The notes beneath the pieces are model-generated. The model was not told the origin of the DNA. It saw only the letters and a list, made by a program, of their open reading frames with translations, and ran no database searches. The position numbers and the translations under genes were made by a program. 34,611 bases of DNA from Candidatus Kaiserbacteria bacterium (GTDB taxonomy: Bacteria > Patescibacteriota > Minisyncoccia > Phycocordibacterales > UBA2100), in assembly GCA_016217965.1 (NCBI GenBank), contig JACRFI010000010.1:1-34611 (forward strand). Direction: 5' to 3'. Every line of letters starts with the position of its first letter. Within the stretch, counting starts at the first letter, position 1. Below, in pieces: positions 1 through 7,815 of this stretch.

Positions 1-260
1 GCTCCGACACTCCGGGCACCACACGCTTTTGCCGAAGAGTGTGCGTCTGATGAACTTTTTAATCTGTGATTCCGACGGAATCTGGTTGAGGTTGTACATG
101 TCCATATGGTACTGGCATGTGACAACTGCTTGTTATTACCCCGGCTCTCTGTATTGACGCGAGGCTCCTAGCTGTGTCGCTGTGCGAAATCGTAGTTATG
201 CACAGAAGAATTTCATATATTTTTCGTGTATGCTTGCGAGTAAGGGAAACGGCGTGCATT
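1..260. other. Upstream intergenic stretch, no gene seen
   Basis: No convincing coding region. There is a small perfect hairpin (GATTCC at 68-73, GGAATC at 77-82, 3-nt loop) and a 5-bp CACAC/GTGTG pairing nearer the edge. TATATT (216-221) or TATGCT (229-234) could be the -10 of the following deacetylase gene. The left end may be the tail of a feature lying outside the window. Confidence 0.5.
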
Positions 261-1778
261 ATGGTTACTGATACTCACGACATTGCCAGGGCGAGAAAAG
301 TAAGCGCCGCGGTCGCAGCGGTGCTGTTTTCTTTGTTCGTATTTCCTGGCGCCACCTACGCGCAATCGGCACCCAATTTGATCCAGAATTCGTCATTCGA
401 GACATCTGGCACAAATGGAAATCCAGCGAACTGGGCCAGAACTGCGTGGGGAACTCCTACTCCCACGTTCACGTATCCCGTTTCGGGCAATGGTTCAGCA
501 AAAGCCGTTCAGATGGTGCTTCAGTCGAACTCTACGGGGGATGGGAGATGGCAGCCTGCGGCAGTTACGGTAGAGGCGGGCGCAACCTATACATACACCA
601 CGTGGTACAAATCAAATGTCGCGACAGAAATTGATGTCGCATACACGAAATCAAACGGATCCATTTCGTACGGATGGATTGCAGATGTTCCTTCGTCTGG
701 AAACGTGTGGAAACAATTTACCGCATCTTTCACTGTGCCTTCCGGCTCAGTGAAGGCGTCCCCATATCACATACTTGAAAAAACAGGGACGCTTGCCATC
801 GACGACGTATCGCTTGTCAAAGCATCAACCACGCCGCCTCCACCGCCGCCAGGCGCACCCACTCTCACGTTCACTGCTTCTCCAACGACTGTGACTGCCG
901 GGCAGCAATCTACTCTTTCCTGGCAAGCGGGGAACGTGACATCGTGCACGGCATCAGGTGCATGGTCTGGCAGTAAATCACTATCAGGTAGTGCAACTGT
1001 CGCTCCTACGCAAACAAGTACCTATACTCTTTCGTGCACAGGAAGTGGAGGCAACATATCGAAGCAGGCAACTGTGACAGTATCAGCACAGCCGCCGCCT
1101 CCGCAGCCTGGACAATTCACTGAAGGAATGGTGTCGCTTACGTTCGATGATTCGTGGACGACGCAATACACGAATGCCCTGCCAATTCTTCAACAAGCCG
1201 GAGTAAAAGGGACATTCTACCTCACGACACAGCCGATACAGGAGGCGTGGAATACATTTATGACGCCGAACCAGGTAAAAGATATTGCACAGAAAGGGCA
1301 TGAGATAGCGGGACACACCATAACGCACGCGGATCTCACGACCCTTAGCCAAAGCGCTATCAATCGCGAGATCAAGAACTCGAAGACCTACCTCCAGAAT
1401 TTGACTGGACAGGCAGTGTCATCGTTCGCGCATCCATACGGAGCGGTTAATAACACCGTCAAGAATCTTCTCAAGTTGGCAGGATATACATCTGCCCGCG
1501 GAATTGACTACGAGTCACTGAATCTCAGTACGTCAGATAAATATGACCTTAAATCGATGTGTATCGAAACATCGAATCCTGTTTCTGAGATAAAAGCACA
1601 GATAGATGGTGCTAAGGCAAATAAACAGTGGTTCATTCTCTGCATCCATGAAGTAAAAGATGGGGGAGACCAATACACAATGACGCCAGCGAAATTCCAA
1701 GAGGTCGTGAATTACATCAAGTCCGTAGGCATCAAAGTGGTCACAGTGAAAGAGGGTTGGGCACTCATGGCGAACTAA
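261..1778 (+). CDS. Secreted CBM / Ig-like / polysaccharide deacetylase (NodB domain) protein
   Basis: A 505-aa exported protein predicted to remove acyl groups from an extracellular or cell-wall polysaccharide. Residues 1-35 form a signal peptide (basic RARK, hydrophobic core, ATYA|QS cleavage-like site). Residues about 38-187 resemble a CBM4/9-type jelly-roll (NSSFE start, DDVSL end). A Pro-rich linker leads to a Cys-containing Ig-like repeat (about 199-275) of the kind common in Parcubacteria. A second Pro linker precedes the NodB domain (about 285-505). Metal-site residues are visible: TFDD (D296, D297), GHTITH (H352, H356), HPYG (391-394) and a late His (H463). I chose the ATG at 261 because it places the signal peptide at the N-terminus; upstream GTG (174) and ATG (198) starts would bury it. 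The next gene is a second envelope protein 25 nt downstream. The polymer acted on cannot be told from sequence. Confidence 0.88.
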   Translation: MVTDTHDIARARKVSAAVAAVLFSLFVFPGATYAQSAPNLIQNSSFETSGTNGNPANWARTAWGTPTPTFTYPVSGNGSAKAVQMVLQSNSTGDGRWQPAAVTVEAGATYTYTTWYKSNVATEIDVAYTKSNGSISYGWIADVPSSGNVWKQFTASFTVPSGSVKASPYHILEKTGTLAIDDVSLVKASTTPPPPPPGAPTLTFTASPTTVTAGQQSTLSWQAGNVTSCTASGAWSGSKSLSGSATVAPTQTSTYTLSCTGSGGNISKQATVTVSAQPPPPQPGQFTEGMVSLTFDDSWTTQYTNALPILQQAGVKGTFYLTTQPIQEAWNTFMTPNQVKDIAQKGHEIAGHTITHADLTTLSQSAINREIKNSKTYLQNLTGQAVSSFAHPYGAVNNTVKNLLKLAGYTSARGIDYESLNLSTSDKYDLKSMCIETSNPVSEIKAQIDGAKANKQWFILCIHEVKDGGDQYTMTPAKFQEVVNYIKSVGIKVVTVKEGWALMAN

Positions 1779-1803
1779 CAGGTTTATTTGATAGGCTCTC
1801 CTT

Positions 1804-2544
1804 ATGGCAAGGATTAGCGCACTTCTCGCAGCGGTCCTTCTTGTCGCACTCGCGCTGCTTGTGTTTGAGAACGCCACGCTGAAAAGAGAGTTGCGAAAGA
1901 TGGAGGAACGGCCACGAGCAAACGATGCAATTGCCACGTCGTCCTCGAAGCAATTTCCTTCTTCAGTTGGCTCTATTGCTCCGCGGCAGGGTTACAAACA
2001 CGCGATAGCGACCGTGTTTTGGGTGGGCGAGGGAGAGACTGAAGACAATGCATATATTTCTAACAGCGAGAGTGCTTTTGACGGGAATTGGCTGTCTTCT
2101 TTCGGTGGCGTGGATGATCCCGAATGTCGCAATGGTTTCCATCCTTGCTTGTTCACACCAAGAGAGAACCCGTTCTATATTGCACTTCCGTACAGTGATC
2201 TCGATGAAGAAGGGAATCGGAAAGAAAATGCATTCGGAATTCCCTGGTTCAAGGCAGTTACAAAAGGCAGTCTCCTAAAGGACAGATGGGTCGAAGTGCG
2301 CGCGAACGGGACGTCATGTTATGCGCAGTGGGAAGACGTCGGACCATTTGGAGAAGATGATTTTGCATACGTATTTGGCACATCTACAGCGCCCCAGAAC
2401 ACCTATGGGGAGGGTGCCGGCATAGACCTCTCGCCTGCAATGCGTGATTGCATCCAGGTGGACGGCTCCTCTGACGTCGAATGGCGCCATGTGGATGCAA
2501 GTGCTGTGCCAGAGGGCCCGTGGAAAGAGATACTCACGCACTGA
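1804..2544 (+). CDS. Membrane-anchored RlpA-like double-psi beta-barrel protein
   Basis: A 246-aa protein with an N-terminal membrane anchor or uncleaved signal (about 4-22), a short charged, possibly coiled-coil stretch (23-40), a low-complexity linker, and a C-terminal domain. The last ~85 residues (WVEVRANGTSCYAQW, then GAGIDLSPAMRDC, ending in GPW) resemble the double-psi beta-barrel of RlpA/expansin-type proteins, which bind or cleave cell-wall glycans. Several Cys residues lie in the exported part and could form disulphides. It follows the deacetylase by 25 nt on the same strand and ends 3 nt before the convergent deacetylase/glycosyltransferase gene, so there is no room for a separate terminator. 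The fold assignment rests on motif resemblance; enzymatic activity is not established. Confidence 0.65.
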   Translation: MARISALLAAVLLVALALLVFENATLKRELRKMEERPRANDAIATSSSKQFPSSVGSIAPRQGYKHAIATVFWVGEGETEDNAYISNSESAFDGNWLSSFGGVDDPECRNGFHPCLFTPRENPFYIALPYSDLDEEGNRKENAFGIPWFKAVTKGSLLKDRWVEVRANGTSCYAQWEDVGPFGEDDFAYVFGTSTAPQNTYGEGAGIDLSPAMRDCIQVDGSSDVEWRHVDASAVPEGPWKEILTH

Positions 2545-2547
2545 GGC

Positions 2548-4806
2548 TTAGATGTGTACGCGCTCTGCGCTGATGTTGAGAGAGGCAGGTTGCGGCGATT
2601 CATTTGCCACGCGTGCCGGAACGAGTTGGGGCTGCAACGGAGAGAGTGTGAGCATGTCTTGCAGGGCGGCGTGGCAATCACCGCGCCTTTCATGCGTGCC
2701 CCAGCGCATCCAGCTGCCTCCAAGGGCAAGAAATATACCTCGAACTATGGCGGCAGCCATGATGTATCGGTAGAAGAGCCTTTGCCAGATGATGAGTGGA
2801 AGCAGCCTGCGTAGCTTCACGCGTTCTACTCGTGCGCTCTCCGCAACACACCACAGATCGAATACGGTATAGACAAGGAACGGCCCCAGGACTGCAGAAA
2901 TGTCCACGTAACCCATGAGCCCGAGTAGTATTGCTCCATCGATAAATGGCACGAGGAGTGGGACAAACAAGTTAAAGAAAATGACGTTTGGAAGTATAAG
3001 CCAGCCCAGAGAAGGCCGCCTGAATGAGAATAGAAAGGTGCGATATTTCCATGCGCACTGCATTGTCCCGTACACCCATCTTGAGCGTTGTTTGAAGAAC
3101 GCGAGCAGATTGTTTGGCGTTTCCGTGAATGCTGTTGCGCTTGGTTCGAAGCGGACAGACCAGTCACGGGAGAGGAGGGAAAGCGTTAGATCCTGATCCT
3201 CTACCACGGTATCCCGCGAGTATCCTCCTCCCTCAAGGAGCGCCGACTTGCGCCACGCGCCTATCGCGCCTGGAACAACTCCGACGGCATTCCCGAGCGC
3301 AAAAACCATCTTCTCCAGATTTTGCCCCTGCAGATATTCCAGGTACTGAATTTTCTCGATGAGCGTGTGTGTTGATGCTGGATACACTTTGCCTGCCACA
3401 GCTCCTACATCTCTGTCGTGAAAGTGCTTGGCGAGGCGTTCGATGGTTCCAGGGCTGATGATAGTATCAGCGTCTACGCACACGAGAATATCCGAAGTTG
3501 CATAGGGGAGCGCGTAGTTGAGGGCGGCAGCTTTTGAGCCGCCATTTTCTTTCTCCAAAAGCAGCAAGCTTGGGCCATATTCTTCGCATAGTTTGCGTAC
3601 CGTGTCTCCTGTAGTATCGGTCGAACCGTCGTTAACGACGATCGTTTGCATGTGCGGCTCGCGCATTATGGACCGAACGGTTGCCTCTATGTTTGCCTCT
3701 TCGTTGTACGCGGGAATTATGACAGAAACTTCTTTTTTTGAGGCAGAGCGGGCAGGTAGAGTGGCGCGCAGCTCACCAAAGATAGTTTCGATGCTGAGAG
3801 CGCTTGTTGGAACGAATGCGTCTTCTTCCTTCGCTGAAGCTCGCGGTACGAGAAGGCGCCTGCCTGCAACAACGAGCCAGATACGCGAAAGGCCAAGTAC
3901 GCTCACTACCATCACTATGGTGTTGAATACCGGTGCAACGCGCGCAAATATTTTTGCGGCACCCACGAGGAAGTATCCCACTCCAAATGTTGGGGCAGAG
4001 TCTGGCATAGCCTCGGCTTTTGTCAGGCCGAAATATTCCGAAACAAATACGAACCGATACCCCTTTTCTTTCATCAAAGGAATAAATGTCTCCAAGGCCT
4101 CGATCGATGCGCCTTCCCCCGCGCTATCGTGCATGATAATGACTGTGGGGCCGTTTTCTTTTGTGCCGGACATGAGGCGTTCGAGAACGGTGCCTGACTC
4201 GCCCTTTTGCACCCGCCAATCTTGGGTATCAAGATTGGCGCCCACGACGACGTAGCCCAGATCTTCTGCCCATCTCACTTCTTCACCTTCTATTTTCCCA
4301 CCGTCGAATTCTCCGACATTTACGTCTTCCAGGTATGGAGGGCGGAATAAAAGCGGATGTTTTCCTGTTGCGTCGCGTATCACGTGGTCGGTAGTTACAA
4401 GTTCCTTTCGAAGCCTTGATTCCGAATCCCCGACCCGTGCTGAGTGAGTGAATGTGTGGTTTCCAATCTCGAACCCCTCATCGACTATCCGTTTCGCGAG
4501 GTTTGGATGCCGCGCGACATTTTCACCAATGAAGAAGAATGTGGCGGGAACATTTTCTTTCTGCAGCAGTTCCGCTAGTTTGGGCGTAAAGACCGGATCG
4601 GGACCATCGTCGAATGTGAGAGCAATAGTTTTCGAGAATCGCGCGTCATTTTGCGAGGCATTGTCGTACGCGATACGTTCTTCTGTCGGGGCAAGGATGA
4701 GAGCAAGGTACGCGAGGGCACCAAAACCCGAGAACAGCAATAAAACGGCAATGCTGCTCCCGAAAAATAATGCTCTACGTGTTCCGGATGGATCAAAGAA
4801 AACCAT
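2548..4806 (-). CDS. Membrane polysaccharide deacetylase / family 2 glycosyltransferase fusion
   Basis: A 752-aa bifunctional membrane protein. Layout: N-terminal TM (about 13-38); NodB deacetylase domain (about 58-265) with TFDDGPD (D66, D67), NHTFTH (H117, H121), RPPY (155-158) and a terminal HDS; a TM segment near 290-312; then a GT2 processive synthase domain (about 358-600) with PAYNEE, NDGSTD, the DAD metal motif (D445, D447), VEDQD (535-539) and QRSRW (573-577), followed by multiple TM segments. VEDQD plus QxxRW marks the hyaluronan/PNAG/cellulose-synthase type. One polypeptide therefore appears able to polymerise and translocate an N-acetylhexosamine-like polymer and deacetylate it, jobs split between separate Pga/Ica proteins elsewhere. 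The ATG is preceded by an AAGAGGG Shine-Dalgarno and, further up, by TACGCT at 4838-4843 as a -10. Substrate is inferred. Confidence 0.9.
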   Translation of the reverse strand: MVFFDPSGTRRALFFGSSIAVLLLFSGFGALAYLALILAPTEERIAYDNASQNDARFSKTIALTFDDGPDPVFTPKLAELLQKENVPATFFFIGENVARHPNLAKRIVDEGFEIGNHTFTHSARVGDSESRLRKELVTTDHVIRDATGKHPLLFRPPYLEDVNVGEFDGGKIEGEEVRWAEDLGYVVVGANLDTQDWRVQKGESGTVLERLMSGTKENGPTVIIMHDSAGEGASIEALETFIPLMKEKGYRFVFVSEYFGLTKAEAMPDSAPTFGVGYFLVGAAKIFARVAPVFNTIVMVVSVLGLSRIWLVVAGRRLLVPRASAKEEDAFVPTSALSIETIFGELRATLPARSASKKEVSVIIPAYNEEANIEATVRSIMREPHMQTIVVNDGSTDTTGDTVRKLCEEYGPSLLLLEKENGGSKAAALNYALPYATSDILVCVDADTIISPGTIERLAKHFHDRDVGAVAGKVYPASTHTLIEKIQYLEYLQGQNLEKMVFALGNAVGVVPGAIGAWRKSALLEGGGYSRDTVVEDQDLTLSLLSRDWSVRFEPSATAFTETPNNLLAFFKQRSRWVYGTMQCAWKYRTFLFSFRRPSLGWLILPNVIFFNLFVPLLVPFIDGAILLGLMGYVDISAVLGPFLVYTVFDLWCVAESARVERVKLRRLLPLIIWQRLFYRYIMAAAIVRGIFLALGGSWMRWGTHERRGDCHAALQDMLTLSPLQPQLVPARVANESPQPASLNISAERVHI

Positions 4807-4894
4807 AGCCCTCTTGGAGCTGGTTTCCCGTCTGAGTAGCGTAACATGCTCACCAGCGTGGCCGAATCTGTACAGCTGTGAATGATCGTGTTCT
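4807..4894. promoter_or_regulatory. 5' region of the deacetylase/GT fusion gene
   Basis: On the minus strand this gap carries TACGCT (4838-4843) as a plausible -10 and an AAGAGGG ribosome-binding site just before the ATG at 4806, implying a leader of about 25 nt. It is one of the few clear Shine-Dalgarno starts in the window. No coding capacity is evident. Confidence 0.45.
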
Positions 4895-5143
4895 CTAGCT
4901 CCGAACTAGTCTGAGAAGCCACAGAAGGACGACAGCTCCTATCACGGCAACGAGAAGGCTGTAGAAATTAAAGCCTGTGACCCCGATGCCGCCGAATATG
5001 TTGAAGAGCATGCCGCCGACGAATGCACCGATGACACCGATTGCCACGTTCGCAAGGACTCCCTGTGACTTATCTGTGTTCATCAAGAGAGATGCAAGCC
5101 AGCCGGCAATGCCACCGAGAATAAGGAATAAGACTATACCCAT
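4895..5143 (-). CDS. GlsB/YeaQ/YmgE-family small membrane protein
   Basis: An 82-aa protein with three hydrophobic segments (about 2-20, 29-50, 60-79) separated by a short polar loop (NTDKSQG). The Gly-rich pattern GGIAGWLAS, then a helix with GVIGAFVGG, is the signature of the transglycosylase-associated / GlsB-YeaQ-YmgE family, small inner-membrane proteins linked to general stress responses whose biochemical role is unknown. Length matches the family (80-85 aa). The ATG at 5143 is the only in-frame start that keeps the first helix intact. It lies upstream of, and on the same strand as, the deacetylase/GT fusion, but the 88-nt gap there holds its own promoter-like sequence, so co-transcription is uncertain. 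Confidence 0.9.
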   Translation of the reverse strand: MGIVLFLILGGIAGWLASLLMNTDKSQGVLANVAIGVIGAFVGGMLFNIFGGIGVTGFNFYSLLVAVIGAVVLLWLLRLVRS

Positions 5144-5301
5144 ACGGTTGTCATGTATTAGTCAGTCTGATAATGTGCCCGCCTGCCGCACGGAAGCGCT
5201 GCAGACAGACCGCGTTCGCATTGAGAGCCACCCAAGGCGCGCATCGACCTCTGTAGAGCCGGATTCTCTCGTACGGTCATGAGCGGGGCGTGAAGGAGAG
5301 T

Positions 5302-5346
5302 TTCGAAGCGTCACAGGAATTTCATCACTCACCGCTACGCTTCGAA
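5302..5346. repeat. 10-nt inverted repeat in the divergent intergenic region
   Basis: TTCGAAGCGT (5302-5311) and its exact reverse complement ACGCTTCGAA (5337-5346) are separated by 25 nt, about 40 nt before the next ATG. Each arm also contains the palindrome TTCGAA. It could be an operator pair or an mRNA stem; no poly-T follows, so a terminator is unlikely. The rest of the 5144-5385 gap shows no gene. Confidence 0.5.
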
Positions 5347-5385
5347 GAAAGGACACGGTTCGTCATCCGTCTAAATACCTACACT

Positions 5386-5772
5386 ATGCCCATACTATCA
5401 ACCATCGCATCAATACTGCTCGTACTCTGGATCTTCGGGGTTGTCGGAGTCTTCTATATTGGCGGTTTTGTACACCTTTTTCTATTGGCGGCAGCCATTG
5501 TGGCAGGCATTCGTATCTCACAAGAGTACAGTGTGAATATGAATGAACTTGTCCAGCTCTCTTTTGATATTGCAAAGGAACGTACAAGCGCTTTGCTTTC
5601 ACGCTCGCGCGAGATGCTGTATCATCGCTCTTTGATATGGACCGGTCGATCACGATCGATGGCAAAGCGTATGAGCTCGTTGCAAGCCAGCAGCGGGGCG
5701 CTTCGGCAGTATATAGAGGAAAAGACGAGTATCTCCGCATTGGAGAAAAACGCATCATCGAGAGGCACTTAG
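5386..5772 (+). CDS. Lmo0937/DUF5670-like small membrane protein with an extended, overlapping tail
   Basis: From the ATG at 5386 the first ~45 residues (two hydrophobic helices around a GVFYIGGFVH turn) match the lmo0937/DUF5670 pattern of tiny two-helix membrane proteins. That family normally stops at about 45-50 residues. Here the frame stays open to 128 aa and its last 136 nt overlap, out of frame, the N-terminal lobe of the next gene, which reads as a genuine kinase fold. The tail is Ser/Arg/Lys-rich without a recognisable domain. Either the C-terminal extension is real or a frameshift has removed the original stop. A GTG at 5290 would add a non-hydrophobic leader and is disfavoured. Function of the family is unknown. 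Confidence 0.6.
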   Translation: MPILSTIASILLVLWIFGVVGVFYIGGFVHLFLLAAAIVAGIRISQEYSVNMNELVQLSFDIAKERTSALLSRSREMLYHRSLIWTGRSRSMAKRMSSLQASSGALRQYIEEKTSISALEKNASSRGT

Positions 5773-6488
5773 AAGTGCACAGAGCGATGGAAGCGGCGCA
5801 CTATCCTATTCCGAAACTGCTTGATTCGGGAAAGGTAGGGTACCGGTATTATTTTTTAGAGCGCTCGCTCGGAGAGGTGCCACTGGGCGACCTATTTGCG
5901 GCAGACTGGAAAGCGCACGGTGAAATCTCAGAATCCCATTTCCTGGAACTATTAAAAGTCGCCGAGAGCTTCGGAAATGCGCAGATCGAGACACGTACAG
6001 ATGGAAACAAGAGAGAACTCTCATCAGGGATATACCTTGAAGTCTTGTGCGACGAACTTCCCGAACACGCGCAGAAAGTACGCGCGCGATTCGATGCGGT
6101 TTTTGAGCGGCTTGCGCAATTTCCGTACGTCCTTTCACATGGGGATTTCAACCCACGCAATCTATTTTCCGAAGGAGCAATAGATCTCGAACACTCGTTC
6201 CAGGCACCATTTGGCTATGATCTGGTAACGGCGCTTGTTCATATCGAGCTGCATCCGGAAAAAGGGGACTACGAGTTCTTTGCGAAGTATCGATATTCCG
6301 ACGAACAGAAGAAAAGATATCTTGCCTCGCTCGACAAAATTGCCGCTCGCTTTCAGTTGCCGCCTATCTCGACATACGCAGATGACTTCGCGTTCCTGCG
6401 AGCTATCTGGTCGACCGTGCGGATGTACGAATGGCCAAAGTTGCAGAAGTGGAGATATGAATATTTGGTGCGTAGGTACTTGAGCTAA
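5637..6488 (+). CDS. APH/choline-kinase-fold phosphotransferase
   Basis: A 283-aa protein of the aminoglycoside phosphotransferase/choline kinase superfamily. An N-lobe with a glycine-type turn (QQRGASAVYRG, about 19-28) is followed by the catalytic loop HGDFNPRN (168-175; base D170, metal ligand N175) and the metal-binding segment IDLEHS (D183), then a helical C-lobe. Members phosphorylate small-molecule hydroxyls (sugars, choline, aminoglycosides); the substrate here is unknown and nothing supports antibiotic resistance. No Shine-Dalgarno is visible; TATCAT at 5620-5625 ends 11 nt before the ATG, suggesting a very short leader. The first 136 nt overlap the preceding membrane-protein frame. 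The stop is followed by a structured repeat. Confidence 0.78.
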   Translation: MDRSITIDGKAYELVASQQRGASAVYRGKDEYLRIGEKRIIERHLEVHRAMEAAHYPIPKLLDSGKVGYRYYFLERSLGEVPLGDLFAADWKAHGEISESHFLELLKVAESFGNAQIETRTDGNKRELSSGIYLEVLCDELPEHAQKVRARFDAVFERLAQFPYVLSHGDFNPRNLFSEGAIDLEHSFQAPFGYDLVTALVHIELHPEKGDYEFFAKYRYSDEQKKRYLASLDKIAARFQLPPISTYADDFAFLRAIWSTVRMYEWPKLQKWRYEYLVRRYLS

Positions 6489-6491
6489 TGC

Positions 6492-6613
6492 GCAAAACTC
6501 TTCGCTCGCCGCAGATTCTCCGTCGCACGGATATTTTTCCGCTGAAAGATTCCTCGAGCTCGCGCCGCCGCGCTCGCTAGGCGACGTCAAACCTACGCCT
6601 CGCCGAGTTTTGC
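6492..6613. repeat. Palindrome-ended intergenic repeat (copy 1 of the AAAACTC/GAGTTTT family)
   Basis: GCAAAACTC (6492-6500) and GAGTTTTGC (6605-6613) are perfect 9-nt inverted termini about 100 nt apart. The right end, TACGCCT plus a 3-nt spacer plus CGAGTTTTGC, closely matches the right end of the element between glmS and the HAD gene (TACGCCT at 17491-17497, CGAGTTTTGC at 17502-17511). The interior is GC-rich with small hairpins but is not alignable by eye to the second copy. Confidence 0.6.
6519..6538 (+). terminator. Candidate weak intrinsic terminator after the phosphotransferase gene
   Basis: TCCGT (6519-6523) and ACGGA (6527-6531) form a 5-bp stem with a CGC loop, immediately followed by TATTTTT (6532-6538). 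It lies 30 nt after the stop codon, inside the palindrome-ended repeat. The stem is short, so efficiency is doubtful. Confidence 0.4.
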
Positions 6614-6645
6614 ACTGTTGTGCGCCACAAAGATAGTGGAGAGGT

Positions 6646-6660
6646 TAGAATGAGGTTGTG
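6646..6660 (+). promoter_or_regulatory. -10 TAGAAT positioned for a leaderless GTG start
   Basis: TAGAAT (6646-6651) ends 6 nt before the GTG at 6658. Transcription starting at the usual distance would begin at the start codon. No good -35 was found. Confidence 0.45.
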
Positions 6661-7209
6661 AAAGCACGTCGAAGGCACCTGGCGCACATGGCTGTTTCGC
6701 TCGTTGCGAGCGTTTTCTTTGCTGCTCTCATTATCTATTCGGGAGTCGTTCATACGTTTATGGCAACGACGGACGGGCTCTCAGAGGTTGGAAGTTTCGT
6801 GGCCGGACTTTTTTTCACTTCGATACTCACGACTGCACCCGCTATCGTCGTCCTGGGGGAATTTGCCCAGAGCTCTCCGATACTGAGCGTTGCCTTTATT
6901 GGGGCGCTCGGCGCAGTCTGCGGCGATTACCTTTTGTTCTGGCTCGTTAGGACTGAAGTCTCGGGCGAAGTCGAGTATCTCGTGAGCCATACAGGAGCGA
7001 AACGCCTCAAAGCGCTTTTCCATACGAAGCTTTTCCACCGGTTGCTTCCTTTGGTTGGCGCACTCATCATCGCTTCACCGCTCCCGGATGAGCTTGGCCT
7101 GGCGCTTCTTGGTATCTCAAAGATAAAGAGAGAGCGGTTTCTTCTAATATCATTCATCATGAATTTCGTCGGCATTCTCGTCATCGGGATGGTGGCGCGC
7201 TCCGTCTAA
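6658..7209 (+). CDS. Small polytopic membrane protein, possibly DedA/VTT-like
   Basis: A 183-aa membrane protein with about four hydrophobic segments (near 10-30, 43-67, 73-95, 130-180). The stretch around SPLPDELGLALLG, followed by a basic loop and a final TM helix, recalls the re-entrant-loop region of DedA/SNARE-associated (VTT) proteins, which act in lipid scrambling or small-molecule transport. The resemblance is partial and the family call is tentative. The GTG at 6658 is chosen because TAGAAT sits 6 nt upstream and the basic N-terminus (KARRRH) then precedes the first helix. The gene ends 19 nt before the next start, and that next gene has its own -10. Confidence 0.65.
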   Translation: MKARRRHLAHMAVSLVASVFFAALIIYSGVVHTFMATTDGLSEVGSFVAGLFFTSILTTAPAIVVLGEFAQSSPILSVAFIGALGAVCGDYLLFWLVRTEVSGEVEYLVSHTGAKRLKALFHTKLFHRLLPLVGALIIASPLPDELGLALLGISKIKRERFLLISFIMNFVGILVIGMVARSV

Positions 7210-7215
7210 GGCAGA

Positions 7216-7231
7216 TACAATAAGCAATATG
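7216..7231 (+). promoter_or_regulatory. -10 TACAAT positioned for a leaderless ATG start
   Basis: TACAAT (7216-7221) ends 7 nt before the ATG at 7229, and there is no Shine-Dalgarno in between. This is one of the recurrent short-spacing promoters of the window. Confidence 0.5.
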
Positions 7232-7729
7232 AAGCTTCTGTTTTTACTCATCCTCCTTGCTGCAGTATTTGGTACCGGATATTACATGGGCAAGGGAGGG
7301 GATATCGCGGCTCTTCTGAATGCCGGCATTCTTAAAAAAGATACCCCTGCAGGTGTGAGTAATGAGGTTATTGAAAGAAAAACTTCCCAGACCGATCAAG
7401 TCACAGAGTCGGCGGCTATTGCGGCAAATATTGTCGGCACGTGGAAGAGCACCGATGACGCAAAATTCTCGCGAACGTTCTTGGCAGACGGAACAGTCAT
7501 TGATAAGTACGAGGGGAACGAAGATGCGACCACAGAAGGAATGTGGAAAACATTTATGGGCACTGACGCAGAGAACGCTCCGGCACCTCTAGATGAGGGT
7601 GTAGTCTATCTCAAGATAACAATGCCGGAAGAGGTACTGTTTCTTAGTATCCCTAAACTCACGGCAGATGCGCTCGAAATGATGTATCTAAGTGGAGGCG
7701 AGACCTTGAAATTCACACGAGTTCGCTAG
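7229..7729 (+). CDS. Membrane-anchored protein with a lipocalin-like small beta domain
   Basis: A 166-aa protein: an N-terminal hydrophobic anchor (about 2-22), a polar linker, and a C-terminal domain starting near residue 68 with IVGTWKS. That motif, with alternating strands and a later GMWKTF and EGVVYLKI, resembles lipocalin-like or META-type small beta-barrels, whose first strand often carries a GTW motif. No catalytic residues are evident. Probably an exported, membrane-tethered protein of unknown role. It faces the convergent ABC ATPase gene across an 86-nt gap holding only weak inverted repeats and no clear terminator. Confidence 0.65.
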   Translation: MKLLFLLILLAAVFGTGYYMGKGGDIAALLNAGILKKDTPAGVSNEVIERKTSQTDQVTESAAIAANIVGTWKSTDDAKFSRTFLADGTVIDKYEGNEDATTEGMWKTFMGTDAENAPAPLDEGVVYLKITMPEEVLFLSIPKLTADALEMMYLSGGETLKFTRVR

Positions 7730-7815
7730 CTGGTCGTGTAACAGCAGAAGGTACTGCTTCGTCTATTGCAGCTGGGGATACGCTCAAAAAAGTGTTTTTA
7801 TCCTATTCGTAAGTA

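Noticed and set aside
5637-6488. Aminoglycoside resistance kinase
   Set aside because: Only the general APH-fold catalytic loop is visible; the fold is shared by many housekeeping kinases.
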